Assembly: GCF_902806685.2 (NCBI RefSeq)
Contig: NC_048557.2
Location: 11,169,554 to 11,233,553 of the forward strand
Direction: 5' to 3'
Length of the DNA stretch: 64,000 nucleotides
Source of the DNA: Maniola hyperantus
Taxonomy: Eukaryota > Arthropoda > Insecta > Lepidoptera > Nymphalidae
Below, one piece after another: positions 17,846-29,954 of the stretch. The first letter of the stretch is position 1. Each line of letters starts with the position of its first letter. Both the position numbers and the translations under genes were made by a program. A model generated the notes under the pieces. That model was not told the origin of the DNA and searched no databases. It was given only the letters and a program-made list of their open reading frames with translations.

Positions 17846-18345
17846 CGTTTTTTTACTTTTAATTTAGATATAAAAAAAATCTTTGCATATTCGATGGTAA
17901 AAAAAATACCTATTTGAATGGCTACTAGGCGTACCTTGTTACATATTATTGTAGTGAGCAGTAATGTATGCACAACAATGGTGTGACGTCACGCGTATCC
18001 CGGAAACGCCAGATTATCTGCGTTCTGTTCGACATTAGCGGGCGGAGCGCTAATTGAGTGAGGGCTTGGACAAACACGACGCGCGATGGCAGTGACGCGA
18101 GATGGTAACTCATTCTTGTTCCTCTTCCCTTCCTGGGTCTCTTTTCCGCGCTTAAACGTCACCGACCGTTGTACGTGAGACGTAAAAGAAACTAAAAATC
18201 AAAGCCTGAAGCTCGCCCGACTTCAAAATACATACATAATTACATACACATGTTGAAACAAAAGTTATTTTTTACTTTGTAGTGGTTTTGGAAGTCGGTT
18301 TTTTAAATATTTTTTTATTTGAAATCAATAACTTCTATGTATAGT

Positions 18346-18445
18346 AGGCGATACAGGTCGAGATGGCAATCGGGGAGGAAACGTCCCGTACACTCTCGGC
18401 GTCTCCCCGCCTCATACCTCGATTGCCATCTCGGCCTGTCACAGA
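18346..18445. mobile_element. Fold-back MITE
   Basis: Arms acaggtcgagatggcaatcg and cgattgccatctcggcctgt enclose a GC-rich centre. Relatives: 37866-37960, 47428-47565 and 52022-52135. Confidence 0.65.
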
Positions 18446-18767
18446 CAATACCTGTAGTGCCTACAAACAACATTGTACCATGGGCTTACTACTGGCGTCA
18501 TGCGTCGCTGCGTTTTGTCCAACATTCGCAGGATACCTAAATAATTGTGTTGATTGTCGGCGTTTTGTTGCGTTTTGTCATCGCTTGTAGTTTATTGTGA
18601 GTTATCATGTTCATACATCACTAGGTACCACTACACCATCTATACTACTATACTGACTCAAAAATATGTTTTACGCCTACTGAGATTTTTGTCTCTATCA
18701 TTTGTATAGGATTACGTAACAGAGAGAGCGCTATACTAACTTTTTTCCCCGGATAGAGTACCTAAAT

Positions 18768-18973
18768 ATATTAAACGAAAAGGTGAGTGACTGATCTCTC
18801 AAGGCACAGCTCAAACTACTGGACGGATCGGGCTGAAATTTGGGATGCAAATAGCTATTATGACGTCAACATCCGTTAAGAAAGGATTTTTGACAATTCA
18901 ACCCCTAAGGGAGTAAAATAGGGGTTTGAAATTTGTATGGACCACGCGGACGAAGTCGCGAGCATGAGCTAGT
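18768..18973 (+). mobile_element. Helitron (Hel-1 family)
   Basis: Core ctactggacggatcgggctg ... ttgacaattcaacccctaag, hairpin cgcggacgaagtcgcg and end gagctag-t. Confidence 0.75.
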
Positions 18974-18974
18974 A

Positions 18975-19378
18975 ATATCTAAATGCGAAAATTCTGTCTC
19001 TCTATTTATCTGCTAGCATTTCACGGTCCACCCGCTTAACCAATTTTGACGAAATCTGGCACCTACGAGATAACTTACATCCCGGGGACGGACATAATAT
19101 GCTTTTTGTCCCAGAAAATCAAAGAGTTCCCGCGGAATTTTCTGAAATTATTCTAAGTAGGTGTAAACCATGTATAAACCTAATTCCTTGTGGTTGACCA
19201 AGATTTCGGTCGCGTGGATTTATTTATGTTTTTTAAAAACCCCGTGGGAACTTTTTAATTTTTCGGGATAAAAATTCCCATCTTCGGGATGCAAGCTATC
19301 ATTTCTACTAAATTAGGTCAAAATGGTCCGTGAGATGGTAACACACAGACACACTTTCGCATTTATAATATTAGTATG
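18975..19378. mobile_element. Two opposed Hel-2 pieces
   Basis: A forward 5' portion (aaatgcgaaaattctgtctc) up to about 19140 meets an inverted copy (gtcgcgtggatttatttatg ... cgcatttataatattagta). Confidence 0.5.
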
Positions 19379-19647
19379 GATTACTACAGCAATCTTTAGG
19401 TAAATTATTTTTCCTGCATTTTCTCGAGTATCTTATATTAACAGCAAATTAAATCTGTTTTTCAACCGTGGCAGATAATAATAATTATTGTTTGCGTGCC
19501 ACAGTGGCCGTCAGAATAAGATGAATACCTACCTACTATGAATTGACACAATTTGATTATAAAAGTGATTAGCCGAAGAGGAAAAAACTGTATTTTCTAA
19601 AACAATCCAGGAGATGATACCAACCAGTAAAACCAGTTAAACTAGTA

Positions 19648-19930
19648 GTCTATTTTATAAAAGGAAAAGCTGACTGACTGACTGAACGATCTATCAACGG
19701 ACAGCTCATACTACTGGACGAATCAGGCAGATAGCTATTATGACGTAGACATCCGCTAAGAAAGAATTTTTGAAGAAACCCCTGTTTTTGAGAACCCCTA
19801 GAGTTAGCCCGCTATCAGCTATGTCCAGGTCTTTAGCTACACCCAAGATGTTAAACCGTTGCTCCGTTTCGACGTGATTGAAGGACAAACCAACAAACAA
19901 ATACACTTTCGCATTTATGATATGGGTGAT
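19648..19930. mobile_element. Truncated Hel-1 (+) followed by truncated Hel-2 (-)
   Basis: 19648-19785 has the Hel-1 start (ataaaaggaaaagctgactg) without its hairpin end. 19800-19930 has the inverted Hel-2 5' end (acaaaccaacaaacaaatac). Confidence 0.55.
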
Positions 19931-19979
19931 GTGCTTATTTTGCGGTAAAAGCAATACAGTAGGAACGCGGCAGAAAATA

Positions 19980-20140
19980 ATGTACATAGAATAGATGTAT
20001 TTATAATGTACATAGACCTTTACAAGGAGATAGCGGATTCGAAGAGCATTGTCTCTGTCGTTGAAACCGACAAAACATCACATAGGTATAAGTGACAGAG
20101 ACAGCGCTCTACAAAGCCGAAATGTCATTCTAAAGACTGA
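19980..20140. mobile_element. Fold-back repeat (family M)
   Basis: agcattgtctctgtcgttga pairs loosely with gacagagacagcgctctaca. A related copy is at 29640-29805 and a fragment at 54400-54465. Confidence 0.45.
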
Positions 20141-20489
20141 TGTAATTTACCTATCTCTACATGGAATGGAACTTTTACACATTCTTAGGAAATTCGATCT
20201 AAGAACCTCAGATGACGCACTATCTCATGTTTTGCGGTCACGAAAAAAAAACAATTCATAATAATATTATAGTAGGTATAAGTATTGTAAATAATATAAT
20301 ATGGGAAATATTCCACTCTTAGGTAGGTACTGGGTGAGCCCATAGAAGTAGGTAGGCAATTATTTATTATCTATCTCTGCCATCTTTATTATCTATACCA
20401 GCTTTTTATATTCTAAAGTCTAGGTACTTAGTACTAATTTAAATTCTGTTTTCTAAGCACCAGAACTAAGAACCTAAGTACCCATAATC

Positions 20490-20672
20490 TAAATATATAA
20501 AAGGAAAAGATGACTGACTGATCTATTAACGCACAGCTCAAACTACTGGACGGATCGAGCTGAAATTTGGCATGCAGATAGCTATTATGACGAAGGCATC
20601 CGCTAAGAAAGGATTTTTGAAAATTCAACCAAGTGAAAAAGGGGTTTGAAATTTGTGTGGTCAACGCGGACG
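20490..20672 (+). mobile_element. Helitron (Hel-1), 3' end lost
   Basis: Starts atctaaatatataaaaggaa and breaks off in gtcaacgcggacgaaaaaat, before the hairpin closes. Confidence 0.65.
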
Positions 20673-20689
20673 AAAAAATAATTGTTTAA

Positions 20690-20917
20690 TCTATATATAT
20701 AAAAGGAAAAGGTGACTGACTGACTGACTGACTGACTGATCTATCAACGCACAGCTCAAACTACTGGACGGATCGGGCTGAAATTTGGCATGCAGATAGC
20801 TATTATGATGTAGGCATCCGCTAAGAAAGGATTATAGATAATTCAACCCCTAAGGGGGTGAAATAGGGGTTTGAAATTTGTGTAGTCCACGCAGACGAAG
20901 TCGCGAGCATAAGCTAG
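20690..20917 (+). mobile_element. Helitron (Hel-1), complete 228-bp copy
   Basis: Reads 5' TC TATATATATAAAAGG ... CTAG 3' between A (20689) and T (20918), the Helitron target. The hairpin gcagacgaagtcgcg sits about ten bases before the end. It is a non-autonomous copy with no Rep/Hel frame. Confidence 0.85.
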
Positions 20918-21224
20918 TAATTTATATTATCAATATTGGAATGCATGAATAATAAAAGAAGTAAATGTTTAAAAACACTGGCAAAATTATTATGAATCAT
21001 TATTTTTTTATTAATTTAATACGTAACCTTCTTTGGCAGATCCTATTGTATGTACAATAATAAAATTACGTTGTGTGTTTTTCAGTTAGTTTTTGTAACG
21101 TTTATACTTCATTATATAGGTAGGTGCCTATAGCATTAGTAATTATGAGTTTTTTGTCTGAAGAGCATTATGATAATGTATTTTTCTGCAGACGTTACCT
21201 CTATTTGTTTTACCCATATTAATA

Positions 21225-21447
21225 TCCATACTAATATTATAAATGCGAAAGTGTGTCTGTCTGTCTGTCTGTTATCTGCTAGCTTTTCAAAGCTCATCCG
21301 TTTACCGATTTTGATGAAATTTGGTACAGAGATGGCTTGCATCCCGGGGAAGGACATAGGCTGCTTTTGATTTTGGAAAATCAAAAAGTTCCCACGGGAT
21401 TTTTGAAAACCTAAATACCCGCGGACGAAGTCGCGGGCATCATCTAG
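21225..21447 (+). mobile_element. Helitron (Hel-2), complete copy
   Basis: Begins TCCATACTAATATTATAAAT, has a (GTCT)n run, and ends with hairpin cgcggacgaagtcgcg then gcatcatctag before T. Confidence 0.8.
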
Positions 21448-21485
21448 TACTTAATATACCTACTTATATAAAGTTCAATTTGTAA

Positions 21486-21556
21486 TATTCCATTTCTCGG
21501 GATTGAACTCCCGACCTTCCGATTAAGGAGCGGACGACTTAACCACTAGGCTCTCG
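21486..21556 (-). repeat. tRNA-like pseudogene or SINE head
   Basis: Minus strand has AGCCTAGTGGTTAAG (A-box-like) and GGGAGTTCAATCCC (B box). No credible anticodon arm, so not called a tRNA gene. Confidence 0.4.
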
Positions 21557-21574
21557 AAAAAATCAGCATCATCT

Positions 21575-21790
21575 AGTTTACTAATAAATGTGAAAGTGTG
21601 TTTATTGTTCATTGGTTTATCGGTTTGTTGGTTTGTCCCTCAATCACGCCGCAACGGATCAACGAATTGACCTGATTTTTTGCATGGATATACTAGTTGA
21701 AGACCTGGAGAGTGACGTAAGCTACTTTTGTTCCCACGGTATTTTCGGAAACCTAAATCCACGCGAACGAAGTCGCGGGCATCAGCATTA
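21575..21790 (+). mobile_element. Helitron (Hel-2), degraded 3' tip
   Basis: actaataaatgtgaaagtgt start, catgggtatac-like centre and end acgaagtcgcgggcatcagc without the CTAG. Confidence 0.65.
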
Positions 21791-21949
21791 TATATTATGT
21801 TAGGCACTATAGCTGACCCGCCCCGGTTTCGAGTGGAAATTTTCAAAATCTGTAAAGGAGTGGCATATTCAAAAATCCTAAACACGTATTTATTCAGCTT
21901 TAATGGAAAGTCTAAGTAACAATTTGTATGGACATAAATTGATCAATGA

Positions 21950-22450
21950 GTGACGGGCTCTCTTAGGGGTGGCATTTCTAAAAATCCTGTGAATTTAGTT
22001 TTATTTCTTGTACAATTGTACGAAACCCTTCTTGCGCGAGTCCGAATCGCACTTGACCGGTTTTTTAATATTTTGGTACGGTCAGGTATACATATTAATC
22101 TATGGGTACGGTACGGTAACACTCTGCGGGTAAGACGCTGACTTAAAAAAACAACGGAGTGATCTGACGTTACCAGTTACAAGAACTGCAGAATTTGACG
22201 CAAAACGAAAACAAAAAATCATTTAAGTACGAGTTGGATTCGGCCTCGAAGGGTTCCGTAATCCGTACCCATCGCACAAGATTATGTCCTTTTTAATTTA
22301 CATGGCGGCCATTTTGAATTTTTTATTATTCGTTATCATAGCGGCAATAGATATACTTAGGTACACATTCTGTATAAACTTTAAGTTCTCTATCTAATGC
22401 GGTTCACGAGATGCAGCCCGCTGATAGACAGACAGACGGACGCCGGACGG
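21950..22450 (+). mobile_element. Family C-prime repeat fragments
   Basis: Contains cgcgagtccgaatcgcactt, a cctcgaagggttccgtaatc block, cataaaccgt-type text and a gacagacagacggacg run. It is followed by a (GAAT)n microsatellite at about 22457-22485. Confidence 0.5.
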
Positions 22451-22658
22451 GCAGCGGAATGAATGAATGAATGAATGAATGAATTATTTACTTATTCAAT
22501 AAAATGCAGGTACAATAGGTTGAAACAATGTCAGATGAGCCTTATACATTTTACCATTGTAACTGGTGTTTGAATATTACCTATATTAAAACATGAAATA
22601 AGTAAGAATTAAAATACAAGTTATACATAGACTTCATACAAGCAAAACAAAATATTAG

Positions 22659-22903
22659 TCTATATATATAAAAGGAAAAGGTGACTGACTGACTGACTGA
22701 TTGAATGACTGACTGACTGACTGACTGATCTATCAACGCACAGCTCAAACTACTGGACGGATCGGGCTGAAAATTTGGCATGGATAGCTATTATGACGTA
22801 GGCATCCGCTAAGAAAGGATTTTGAAAATTCAACTCCGAAGGGGGGTGAAATAGGGTTTTGAAATTTGTAGTCCACGCGGACGAAGTCGCGAGCATAAGC
22901 TAG
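22659..22903 (+). mobile_element. Helitron (Hel-1), complete copy
   Basis: TC at 22659-22660, an expanded (GACT)n stretch, hairpin cgcggacgaagtcgcg, terminal CTAG before T. Confidence 0.82.
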
Positions 22904-23197
22904 TAATGAATAAAATTCAACATAAAAGAAGTCCAAATTAATAATGTTAATAACTTAAAATATCCTTAGCGTTACGTAGTTCTTAATGTCGTAGTAATTC
23001 TTTGAGGCTTTGTAATAAGGTTCCTTTGGTATCCTTCGAGTACGGAACCCTAAAAATAATAAATATCTACCTACTTAGCGGGAGACACGGGCACGAGGCT
23101 CCGAACACGTTATTGTAGCAAGAAAACAAGTTTGGATGTTTCTTTACCAATACAAGCTTTATGTAGAGGATTTGTTCGCATATAAGGCAAAGCTTAG

Positions 23198-23395
23198 AGC
23201 CTCAATAGCTCAACCGGTACACAATGACTTATACATATAAGTCATTGCCGGTACAGGAGTGGACTGAAAACCGAAAGGTCGATGGTTTAAACCCCATTGC
23301 ATATTGTCGTACCTATTCCTAGCACAAGCTTGACGCTTAGTTGGAGAGGAAAGGGGATATTAGTCATTAACATGGCTTATATTCTTTTCTTTTTT
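23198..23395 (+). mobile_element. tRNA-headed SINE (family I)
   Basis: Head cctcaatagctcaaccggta is interrupted by about 40 bp around a 10-bp duplicated atgacttata motif. B-box region ggtttaaaccc, then body cctattcctagcacaagctt. Confidence 0.6.
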
Positions 23396-23815
23396 TAAAC
23401 CGGTCAAGTGCGAGTCAGGCTCGCGCAATGAGGTTCCGTACTACAGTCGTATTTTTTTCGACATTTTGCAGGATAATTCAAAAATACATAAAAATAAATA
23501 AAAATCTGTTTTAGAATGCACAAGTGAGACCTTTCATATGATACCCCATTTAATATAGTTATCTTACTTAGAAAATTGAAAAATTCTAATTATTAGTTCA
23601 TGAGCACAATTTAATTTTTTTGTGTGATCTAACCCTAAATTCACGGTTATTCAGATTTTTCCCCAAATGTCAGCTATAAGATCTATCTACCTGCCAATTT
23701 CATTGATTCTAGGTCCACGGGAAGTACCCTGTAGGTTTCTTGACAGACAGACAGACAGACAACAAAGTGATCCTATAAGGGTTCCGTTTTTTCCTTTTGA
23801 GCTACGGAACCCTAA
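23396..23815 (+). mobile_element. Interspersed repeat (family C), complete-looking
   Basis: From accggtcaagtgcgagtcag to gagctacggaaccctaaaaa, about 420 bp. Confidence 0.65.
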
Positions 23816-23885
23816 AAAAGATAGGTAGAATTAATGTTCTAAATTAAAATAGCTACTTCTAAGATGTGTGTAATCCATACTATTA

Positions 23886-24172
23886 CTGTGATAGCCTAAT
23901 GATTAGGACGTCCGCCTCCTAATCGGAGGTCGGGGGTTCGATCCCGGGCACGCATCTTTTCGGAGTTATGAGCATTTTAAGTATACTTAATTAAAATATC
24001 ATATCTTTAGGAAACATGCATGCCTGAGAGTTCTCCATAATAATGTTCTCAAGGGGGTGTGAAGTCTGCCATCCGCACTTGGCTAGCGTGGTAGACTATG
24101 GTCAGATCCCTTCTTACTTTGAGAGGAGACCCGTGCTCAGTAATGGACCAGAGAAGGATTGATGATGATGAA
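23886..24172 (+). mobile_element. tRNA-headed SINE (family E)
   Basis: A box tgatagcctaatgattagga, B box ggtcgggggttcgatcccgg, tail gattgatgatgatga. Confidence 0.75.
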
Positions 24173-24479
24173 TTGAAGAAAAGGAACATATTATTATTTA
24201 CTATTTTAATGCGATAGTCCAAAAATTATATCATCAAAATCGACAGCCTAAAACCGATTTTCAACAAATACGGCTATTGCAGTCAGAGGTTAGGTATACT
24301 TATATATCTAAAATTAATGCACACATACGCGAATCTGTATGTCCTCAACTATAGAAAATAACTTTTAAATTTTTTTTTAGAGGCTTAATAATTAATCTAT
24401 CCATTAGTATGTGAATAATATTATCAATATCAAGGTGATTCACCTTAAATTATCTTTTTATTGCAGTAATAGGCTTGCT

Positions 24480-24758
24480 CTGACAACAAGCATGCTTTAG
24501 GGCAAGCAATCCCAGCGCTGTATGTTTTTGTACTGTGCAAGACTAATTATGGCATTTATGCTGAGTAGGGACCTTTTTTTCGGGTTGTGCCACACATGAC
24601 ATGGTTTATTCCGGGCTTCTTCTACTTGAGGTCTTTTGACTTTACTACTCAAGTATAAGAGGCGCCGGGATAAACCTAACCTAACCAGGTCTAGCTGGTT
24701 ATGTGTGGTACAGCCTTAAAAAATAAACGTTTTTCTTCTTTCTTTCTTTCTTCTTTCA
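24480..24758 (+). mobile_element. Repeat with (TTTC)n tail (family L)
   Basis: Ends in aaataaacgtttttcttctt plus a TTTC run. A related block in reverse order lies at 58285-58890, inside the NUB1-like gene. Confidence 0.5.
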
Positions 24759-24873
24759 ATAATTGATGAGGAAAAAATTATTTTTTTTCGCAGAATTGTG
24801 GGTAAATAACAGACAGTATTACAATAGACCCGAACACACCTACTGCCGCAGACGGTGTGCAAATTATAATGCA

Positions 24874-25094
24874 ACTAGCTTATGCTTGCGACTTCGTCTG
24901 CGTGGACTACCACAAATTTCAAACCCTATTTCACCCATTAGGAGTTGAATTTTCAAAAATCCTTTCTTAGCGTATGCCTATGTTATAATAGCTATCTGCG
25001 TGCCAAATTTGAGCCCGATCCGTCCAGTAGTTTGAGCTGTGCGTTGGATAGATCAGTCAGTCAGTGAGTCACCTTTTCCTTCTATATATTATAC
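24874..25094 (-). mobile_element. Helitron (Hel-1)
   Basis: Reverse copy from actagcttatgcttgcgact to ccttttccttctatatatta. Confidence 0.75.
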
Positions 25095-25235
25095 TAGCTG
25101 ATCCCTGCGGCTTCGCCGCGTGTATATAATATAGCCTATGCCACTCAGGAATATAGTAGCTTTCTATTGGTTGAAAGAATTTTCAAAATCGGTTTAGTAG
25201 TTCCGGAGATTACCCCCTACAAACAAACTTAACGA
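25095..25235 (-). mobile_element. Helitron (Hel-3), partial
   Basis: ctagctgatccctgcggctt is the inverted 3' tip; ttcaaaatcggtttagtagt is the conserved core also at 30105-30300. Confidence 0.55.
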
Positions 25236-25954
25236 CAAGGCCCCGATCTCTAGTCTCTCTCTAAACTAAATTTATAGGATCTGCATCCTTTTCTTTTTAC
25301 TAATTGCTAAAAAAGGAACGGAACATGACTTCACATTTAAAGACTCTAAATTTTAGTGCACAATAGAAATTTAAACAGTAGGTTCGCGACGTGCGTGCTA
25401 AAATCACCGGGTTTTACCATCTAAAAATTAAATTTAGAAATGTCAAACTGCTTCTGTCCTTTTCATTACAATAGTAAGAAGAGGGTGCGAATACTCTAAA
25501 ATTAGGTTGTGCTTAGAATCGGTGCCAAACCGCTTTATAATATTAGTGTAGACTACTTTATTTAATGCGAAAAGTCCCAAAAAATTTGTCAATCAAAAAT
25601 CGGCAGCTAACCGATTTCGACGAAGGCAAGGGATACCTATTGCATCAGAGGTATTTACAATTTACATCCTTAATTAATGCAAAGTATAGACGAATCTACC
25701 CATTTATATGTGAATATATCAATATCAAGGTGTTTCGCCTTAAATCGGTCACGGTGAGGCCCTGGCCCGATTTTAATATAACTTTAACGTCGAATTTGTG
25801 CCAATCAAAACAAGTTCCTTAATTATAAATAGCACACCGCGTGAGTCATGGCGGCCTCTAAGTCTACGGTACAGTGGTCGAAGTTGATATCCCAAGTTTT
25901 AGGTTGTTTCCAGTTAATTTAAAGTTTTTAGGGTTCTGTACCTCAAAGGAAAAA
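25236..25954. other. Unassigned AT-rich stretch
   Basis: Open frames here are short and lack splice or codon support. gaatatatcaatatcaaggt echoes 24413-24436, so part is an old repeat. Confidence 0.4.
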
Positions 25955-26300
25955 ACCGGCCAAGTGCGAGTCAGGCTCGCGCAATGAGGGTTCTGTACTA
26001 CAGTCGTATTTTTTCGACATTTTGCACGATAATTCAAAAACCATGATGTATAAAAATAAATAAAAATCTGTTTTAGAATGTACAGGTGAAGACCTTTCAT
26101 ATGATACCCCACTTGATATAGTCACTCACTTCGAAAATTGAAAATAGTAATTATTAGTTCATGACCACAATTTTTTTTTTTGTGTGATCTAACCCTAAAT
26201 TCACGGTTTTCAGATTTTTCCCCAAATGTCAGCTATAAGATCTACCTACCTGCCAAATTTCATGATTCTAGGTCAACGGGAAGTATCCTGTAGGTTTCTT

Positions 26301-26333
<33 letters not shown>

Positions 26334-26395
26334 CAAAGTGATCCTATAAGGTTTCGTTCGATTCCGTTTTTCCTTTGAGGTACGGACCCTTAAAA
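25955..26395 (+). mobile_element. Family C repeat, left arm of an inverted pair
   Basis: ccggccaagtgcgagtcagg through a (GACA)n run to gaggtacggacccttaaaa. Confidence 0.7.
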
Positions 26396-26795
26396 GAAAC
26401 CCTATAGGAATCACTTCGTTGTCTGTCTGTCTGTCTGTCAAGAAACCTACAGGGTACTTCCCGTTGACCTAGAATCATGAAATTTGGCACGTAGGTAGGT
26501 CTTATAGCAGACATTAGGAGAAAAATCTGAAAACCGTGAATTTGTGGTACATCACAAGAAAAAAAATTAAATGTGTTCATGAACTAATATTACTATTTAC
26601 AACTTTCAAAGTAAGATTATTAATTATTGTACCACGTAGGGTTTCATATGAAAGGGCTTTACTTGTACATTCTAAAAACAGATTTTTATTTATTTTTAGG
26701 TATAATAGTTTTTGATTTGTCGTGCAAAATGTCGATAAAATACGATTGTACCACGGAACCCTCAGTGCGCGAGTCTGACTCGCACTTGGCCGGTT
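26396..26795 (-). mobile_element. Family C repeat, right arm of an inverted pair
   Basis: Opposite orientation and directly abutting: aaccctataggaatcacttc ... gagtctgactcgcacttggc. With its partner it makes an 840-bp imperfect palindrome. Confidence 0.7.
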
Positions 26796-27058
26796 TTTTT
26801 TGTGAATTGGCGGCAGCGATGTGTACAGTGAGTGAATCACCAAGAATCAATTTTTTGGTACGAATAGTATAAGTAAATATTTGAATTTGTTCTATGGTTG
26901 TGTAAACCATAAATAAGTTATGATTTTATTTAAATCCACATTTTGACATGACAGTTGACACATAGAGCAAATATGGCGTGAGCGTTCTCAAATGTACGCG
27001 CTAGCCACTATAATATCCAAATCTATTTTATACATGCATAATCTTGTACCTATATCAA

Positions 27059-27190
27059 ATATTTGAGAAGAGCACCGCCGAGTTTCTTGCTGGTTCTTCT
27101 CGGTAGGAAAGGCATTCCGAACCAGTGGTAGATGCATCCGACTATTCGAAAGTACTCGTAAAAGTTCATTTGAATAAAAAAGTTTTTTTT
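27059..27190 (+). mobile_element. LINE 3'UTR fragment (family G)
   Basis: ttcttgctggttcttctcgg ... agttcatttgaataaaaaag. Inverted partner at 46770-46890; both end in A-rich tails. Confidence 0.55.
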
Positions 27191-27232
27191 TTTAAATAAT
27201 AATATCTACCCCACATAGTAGACTCAGCTGAA

Positions 27233-27526
27233 GCTGTGATAGCCTAGTGGTCAGGTCGGGGGTTCGATCCCGGGCACGCACCTCTAACTTTTCGGAGCTA
27301 TGTGCGTTTTAAGTAATTTAATACCACTTGCTTTAACGGTGAAGGAAAACACCGTGAGGAAACCTGCATGCCTGAGAGTTCTCCATAATGTTCTCAAAGG
27401 TGTGTGAAGTCTACCAATCCTCATTTGGCCATGACTATGGTCTATGGTCAAAACCTTTCTCACTCTGATAGGAGACCCGTGCTTTGTAGTGAGCCGGCGA
27501 TGGGTTGATCATGATGATGATGATCA
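27233..27526 (+). mobile_element. tRNA-headed SINE (family E)
   Basis: Same body and tail as the 11.4-kb copy, with a short deletion between A and B boxes (tagtggtcaggtcgggggtt). Confidence 0.72.
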
Positions 27527-27550
27527 ATTTAACTCAGATTCATACCCAGA

Positions 27551-27787
27551 CTAGCTTATGCCCGTGACTTCGTCCGCGTGGACTACACAAATTTCAAACC
27601 CCTGATTTACCCCTTTAGACAATGACATTAATTAGATGTTGATTTTTCAAAAATCCTTTCTTAGCGGATGTCTACGTCATAATAGCTATGTGCAATCTGC
27701 ATGCCAAACAGCCCAATCCGTCCAGTAGTTTGAGCTGTGCGTTGATAGATCAGTCAGTCAGTCATCTTTTCCTTTTATATATTTAGA
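27551..27787 (-). mobile_element. Helitron (Hel-1)
   Basis: ctagcttatgcccgtgactt to ttccttttatatatttaga, reverse orientation. Confidence 0.78.
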
Positions 27788-28206
27788 TAAATAAAACACT
27801 GGGCAAAAAATAACATAGGTAATTAGCATATTTTATTCGTCGACAAACATTGTGATTTCCAAACCTGTGGCCTACTTGTAGTTTCGCTGATTTTGTCGTT
27901 TCTTCAGTTTGCAAATAATTTCGATACATAGGCAATTTACATAGTTTACTTTTACAACTTGTCAGTGTTGAGTTTATATTTGAACTAAATAACGATTATT
28001 AGGTATCGTGTCGGCATTTTTGACACCTACCTACTTAAAACGTCATTAAATAAAATTAAATTTATCGATTTTTAATGATCATCATGATTAACCTATCGCC
28101 CGGCACTCTATTAAGCACGGGTCTACTCTCAGAATAAAAAGGGTTTAGGCCATTTTATTTATCACGCTGGCCAAGTGAGGATTGGAAAACTTTAGCCGTC
28201 TTTGAG

Positions 28207-28746
28207 AACATTTATGTAGTGGTGTGTATTGCTTGCTTGGTGGCTGGCTTTTCCTGGATGTTTAGCAGTGGGAGGGCGGGCGGTGCATATCGCATTTCCG
28301 CAAAATAACGCCTGCTTCTATAGTCTATACAGCATGAGTCGTGGTCACTGCACCGCAGTACCCGATAGACGTCCACTGCTGGACATAGGTCACTTGTAGG
28401 GACTTCCACACGCCAGAGTCTTGCGCCGCCTGAATCCAGCGGCTCACTGCGGCTCGTCTGATGTCATCCGTCCACCTAGTGGGGGTCTTCCAACGCTGCG
28501 TCTTTTGGTGCGAGTTCGCCATTTCAGCACCTTGGGACCCCAACGTCTATCGATTTTCCGAACTATGTGCCCTACCCATTGCCACTTCAGCTTCGCAATC
28601 CGTTGAGCTATGTCGGTTACTCTAGTTCTCCTACGGATCTCCTCATTCCTGAATTGATCACGTAGAGAAACTCCGCACATAGCTCTCTCCATCGCCCGCT
28701 GAGTGACTCTGAGCTTTCTTGTGAGGCTTATTCTTATTTTTCTCAT
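28207..28746 (-). mobile_element. RTE-like LINE, C-terminal ORF remnant
   Basis: Minus frames read LRVTQRAMERAMCGVSLRDQ, then ITDIAQR-type, LKWQWVGHIVR and WKTPTRWTDDIRR: the conserved tail of an insect endonuclease/reverse-transcriptase polyprotein. At least one frameshift near 28450-28540 and no RT core. A SINE E fragment adjoins at 28078-28200. Confidence 0.7.
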
Positions 28747-29127
28747 AATTTCTGTTAATTCTCAAACCATGCAGTGTGTCAACACGCCTGGGAGAGACGA
28801 TTAAACAAAGGACACCTTTATCAACACTTTGATGACTGATACCTAAGAGTATTGTAATTATAACAGAATTAACACTCAAAACGTGTTACAATTAAAAATA
28901 CGGTAACGTTCTTCAATTAAGGTTAAACGTACAATTAAAACTTCATTTATATATGCATTTAATGATTTATATCAAAGAAGTAATTAAACTATTAATAAAC
29001 TTAAATCTAAAAAAAAAATCATTAAGTTAAAACTAAAATAAATTAAATTAAATCTAAACTTCATTTTAGTTCCAAATTATTATAAAAATATATACTATAA
29101 CTGACGCTCGCGACTTTGTCCTCTTGT
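28747..29127. other. Unassigned AT-rich stretch
   Basis: No frame, splice-site cluster or repeat recognised. Confidence 0.45.
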
Positions 29128-29380
29128 ATACAGGCTGTAACAAGAACGCTAGCAAGAACTTAGCGTTATTATTAGCGTTATAGCTACCTAAACACAATCC
29201 AATAGGTGCTAATAACCATTTGCCCCATTTTGTAGTTTTTCAAATCCGCAATGTATAGCGTGCAAAACTCGGGTCAATGCCCCGCCTACGACGCGGCATT
29301 GACTCCGAGTCCGGCCTACTTATGCAACGTTCGGTGACCTCTAGCGTCAGTCAGATGTTTTTAGATTTTTCGGAATGACA
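29128..29380 (+). repeat. Interspersed repeat (family K)
   Basis: Shares caaatccgcaatgtatagcg and ctcgggtcaatgccccgcct with 10134-10320 and 45005-45320. Confidence 0.5.
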
Positions 29381-29639
29381 CCCATCCAGCGTGTTGTCCA
29401 GGTGGTACAGAGGTCGTTGTGTGTCAGTTTCGTCCTTTGAATAACGACAGTGTATCAGATGGTTCCAAGTCTCATTCACACGTTAGGCAATGTTAAATGT
29501 CAACGTATTTATGTTTACAATAGGTATTGACACAAGTGACAATAGGCTGGGAAATTCTCAAGTCTCAAGTTTGCAACTATGTGTGGTGTATGTCCTAGTT
29601 TGACACTTGTGCGTGCAGCCATTTTGACATTTGTACTAA

Positions 29640-29805
29640 TATACGCGGCAGAAAGTGATGAACATCGGCCTTTACAATGACGTTTCGGCTTTGTAGAGCG
29701 TTGTCTCTCTCACTCATACCTATATGACGTTTTGTTGGGCTCAACGACAGAAACAACGCTCTAAAAATCTGATGTACCTAGGTACATTACTTTCTGCTAA
29801 CCCGT
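29640..29805. mobile_element. Fold-back repeat (family M)
   Basis: tagagcgttgtctctctcac and gacagaaacaacgctctaaa are inverted arms. Confidence 0.5.
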
Positions 29806-29954
29806 AGGTTTAACTGGTAATGTATGGCACAGCTTTCAAAAATAAACGTTTTTTTCTTTCTTTCGTTTCTTTCTAGGCATAATAGGTACCTACCTATCTA
29901 CGTTTTCTATGTAGAAGTTCGTGAGTAATGCAATCTTATCTAAGTGGTAGGTAG

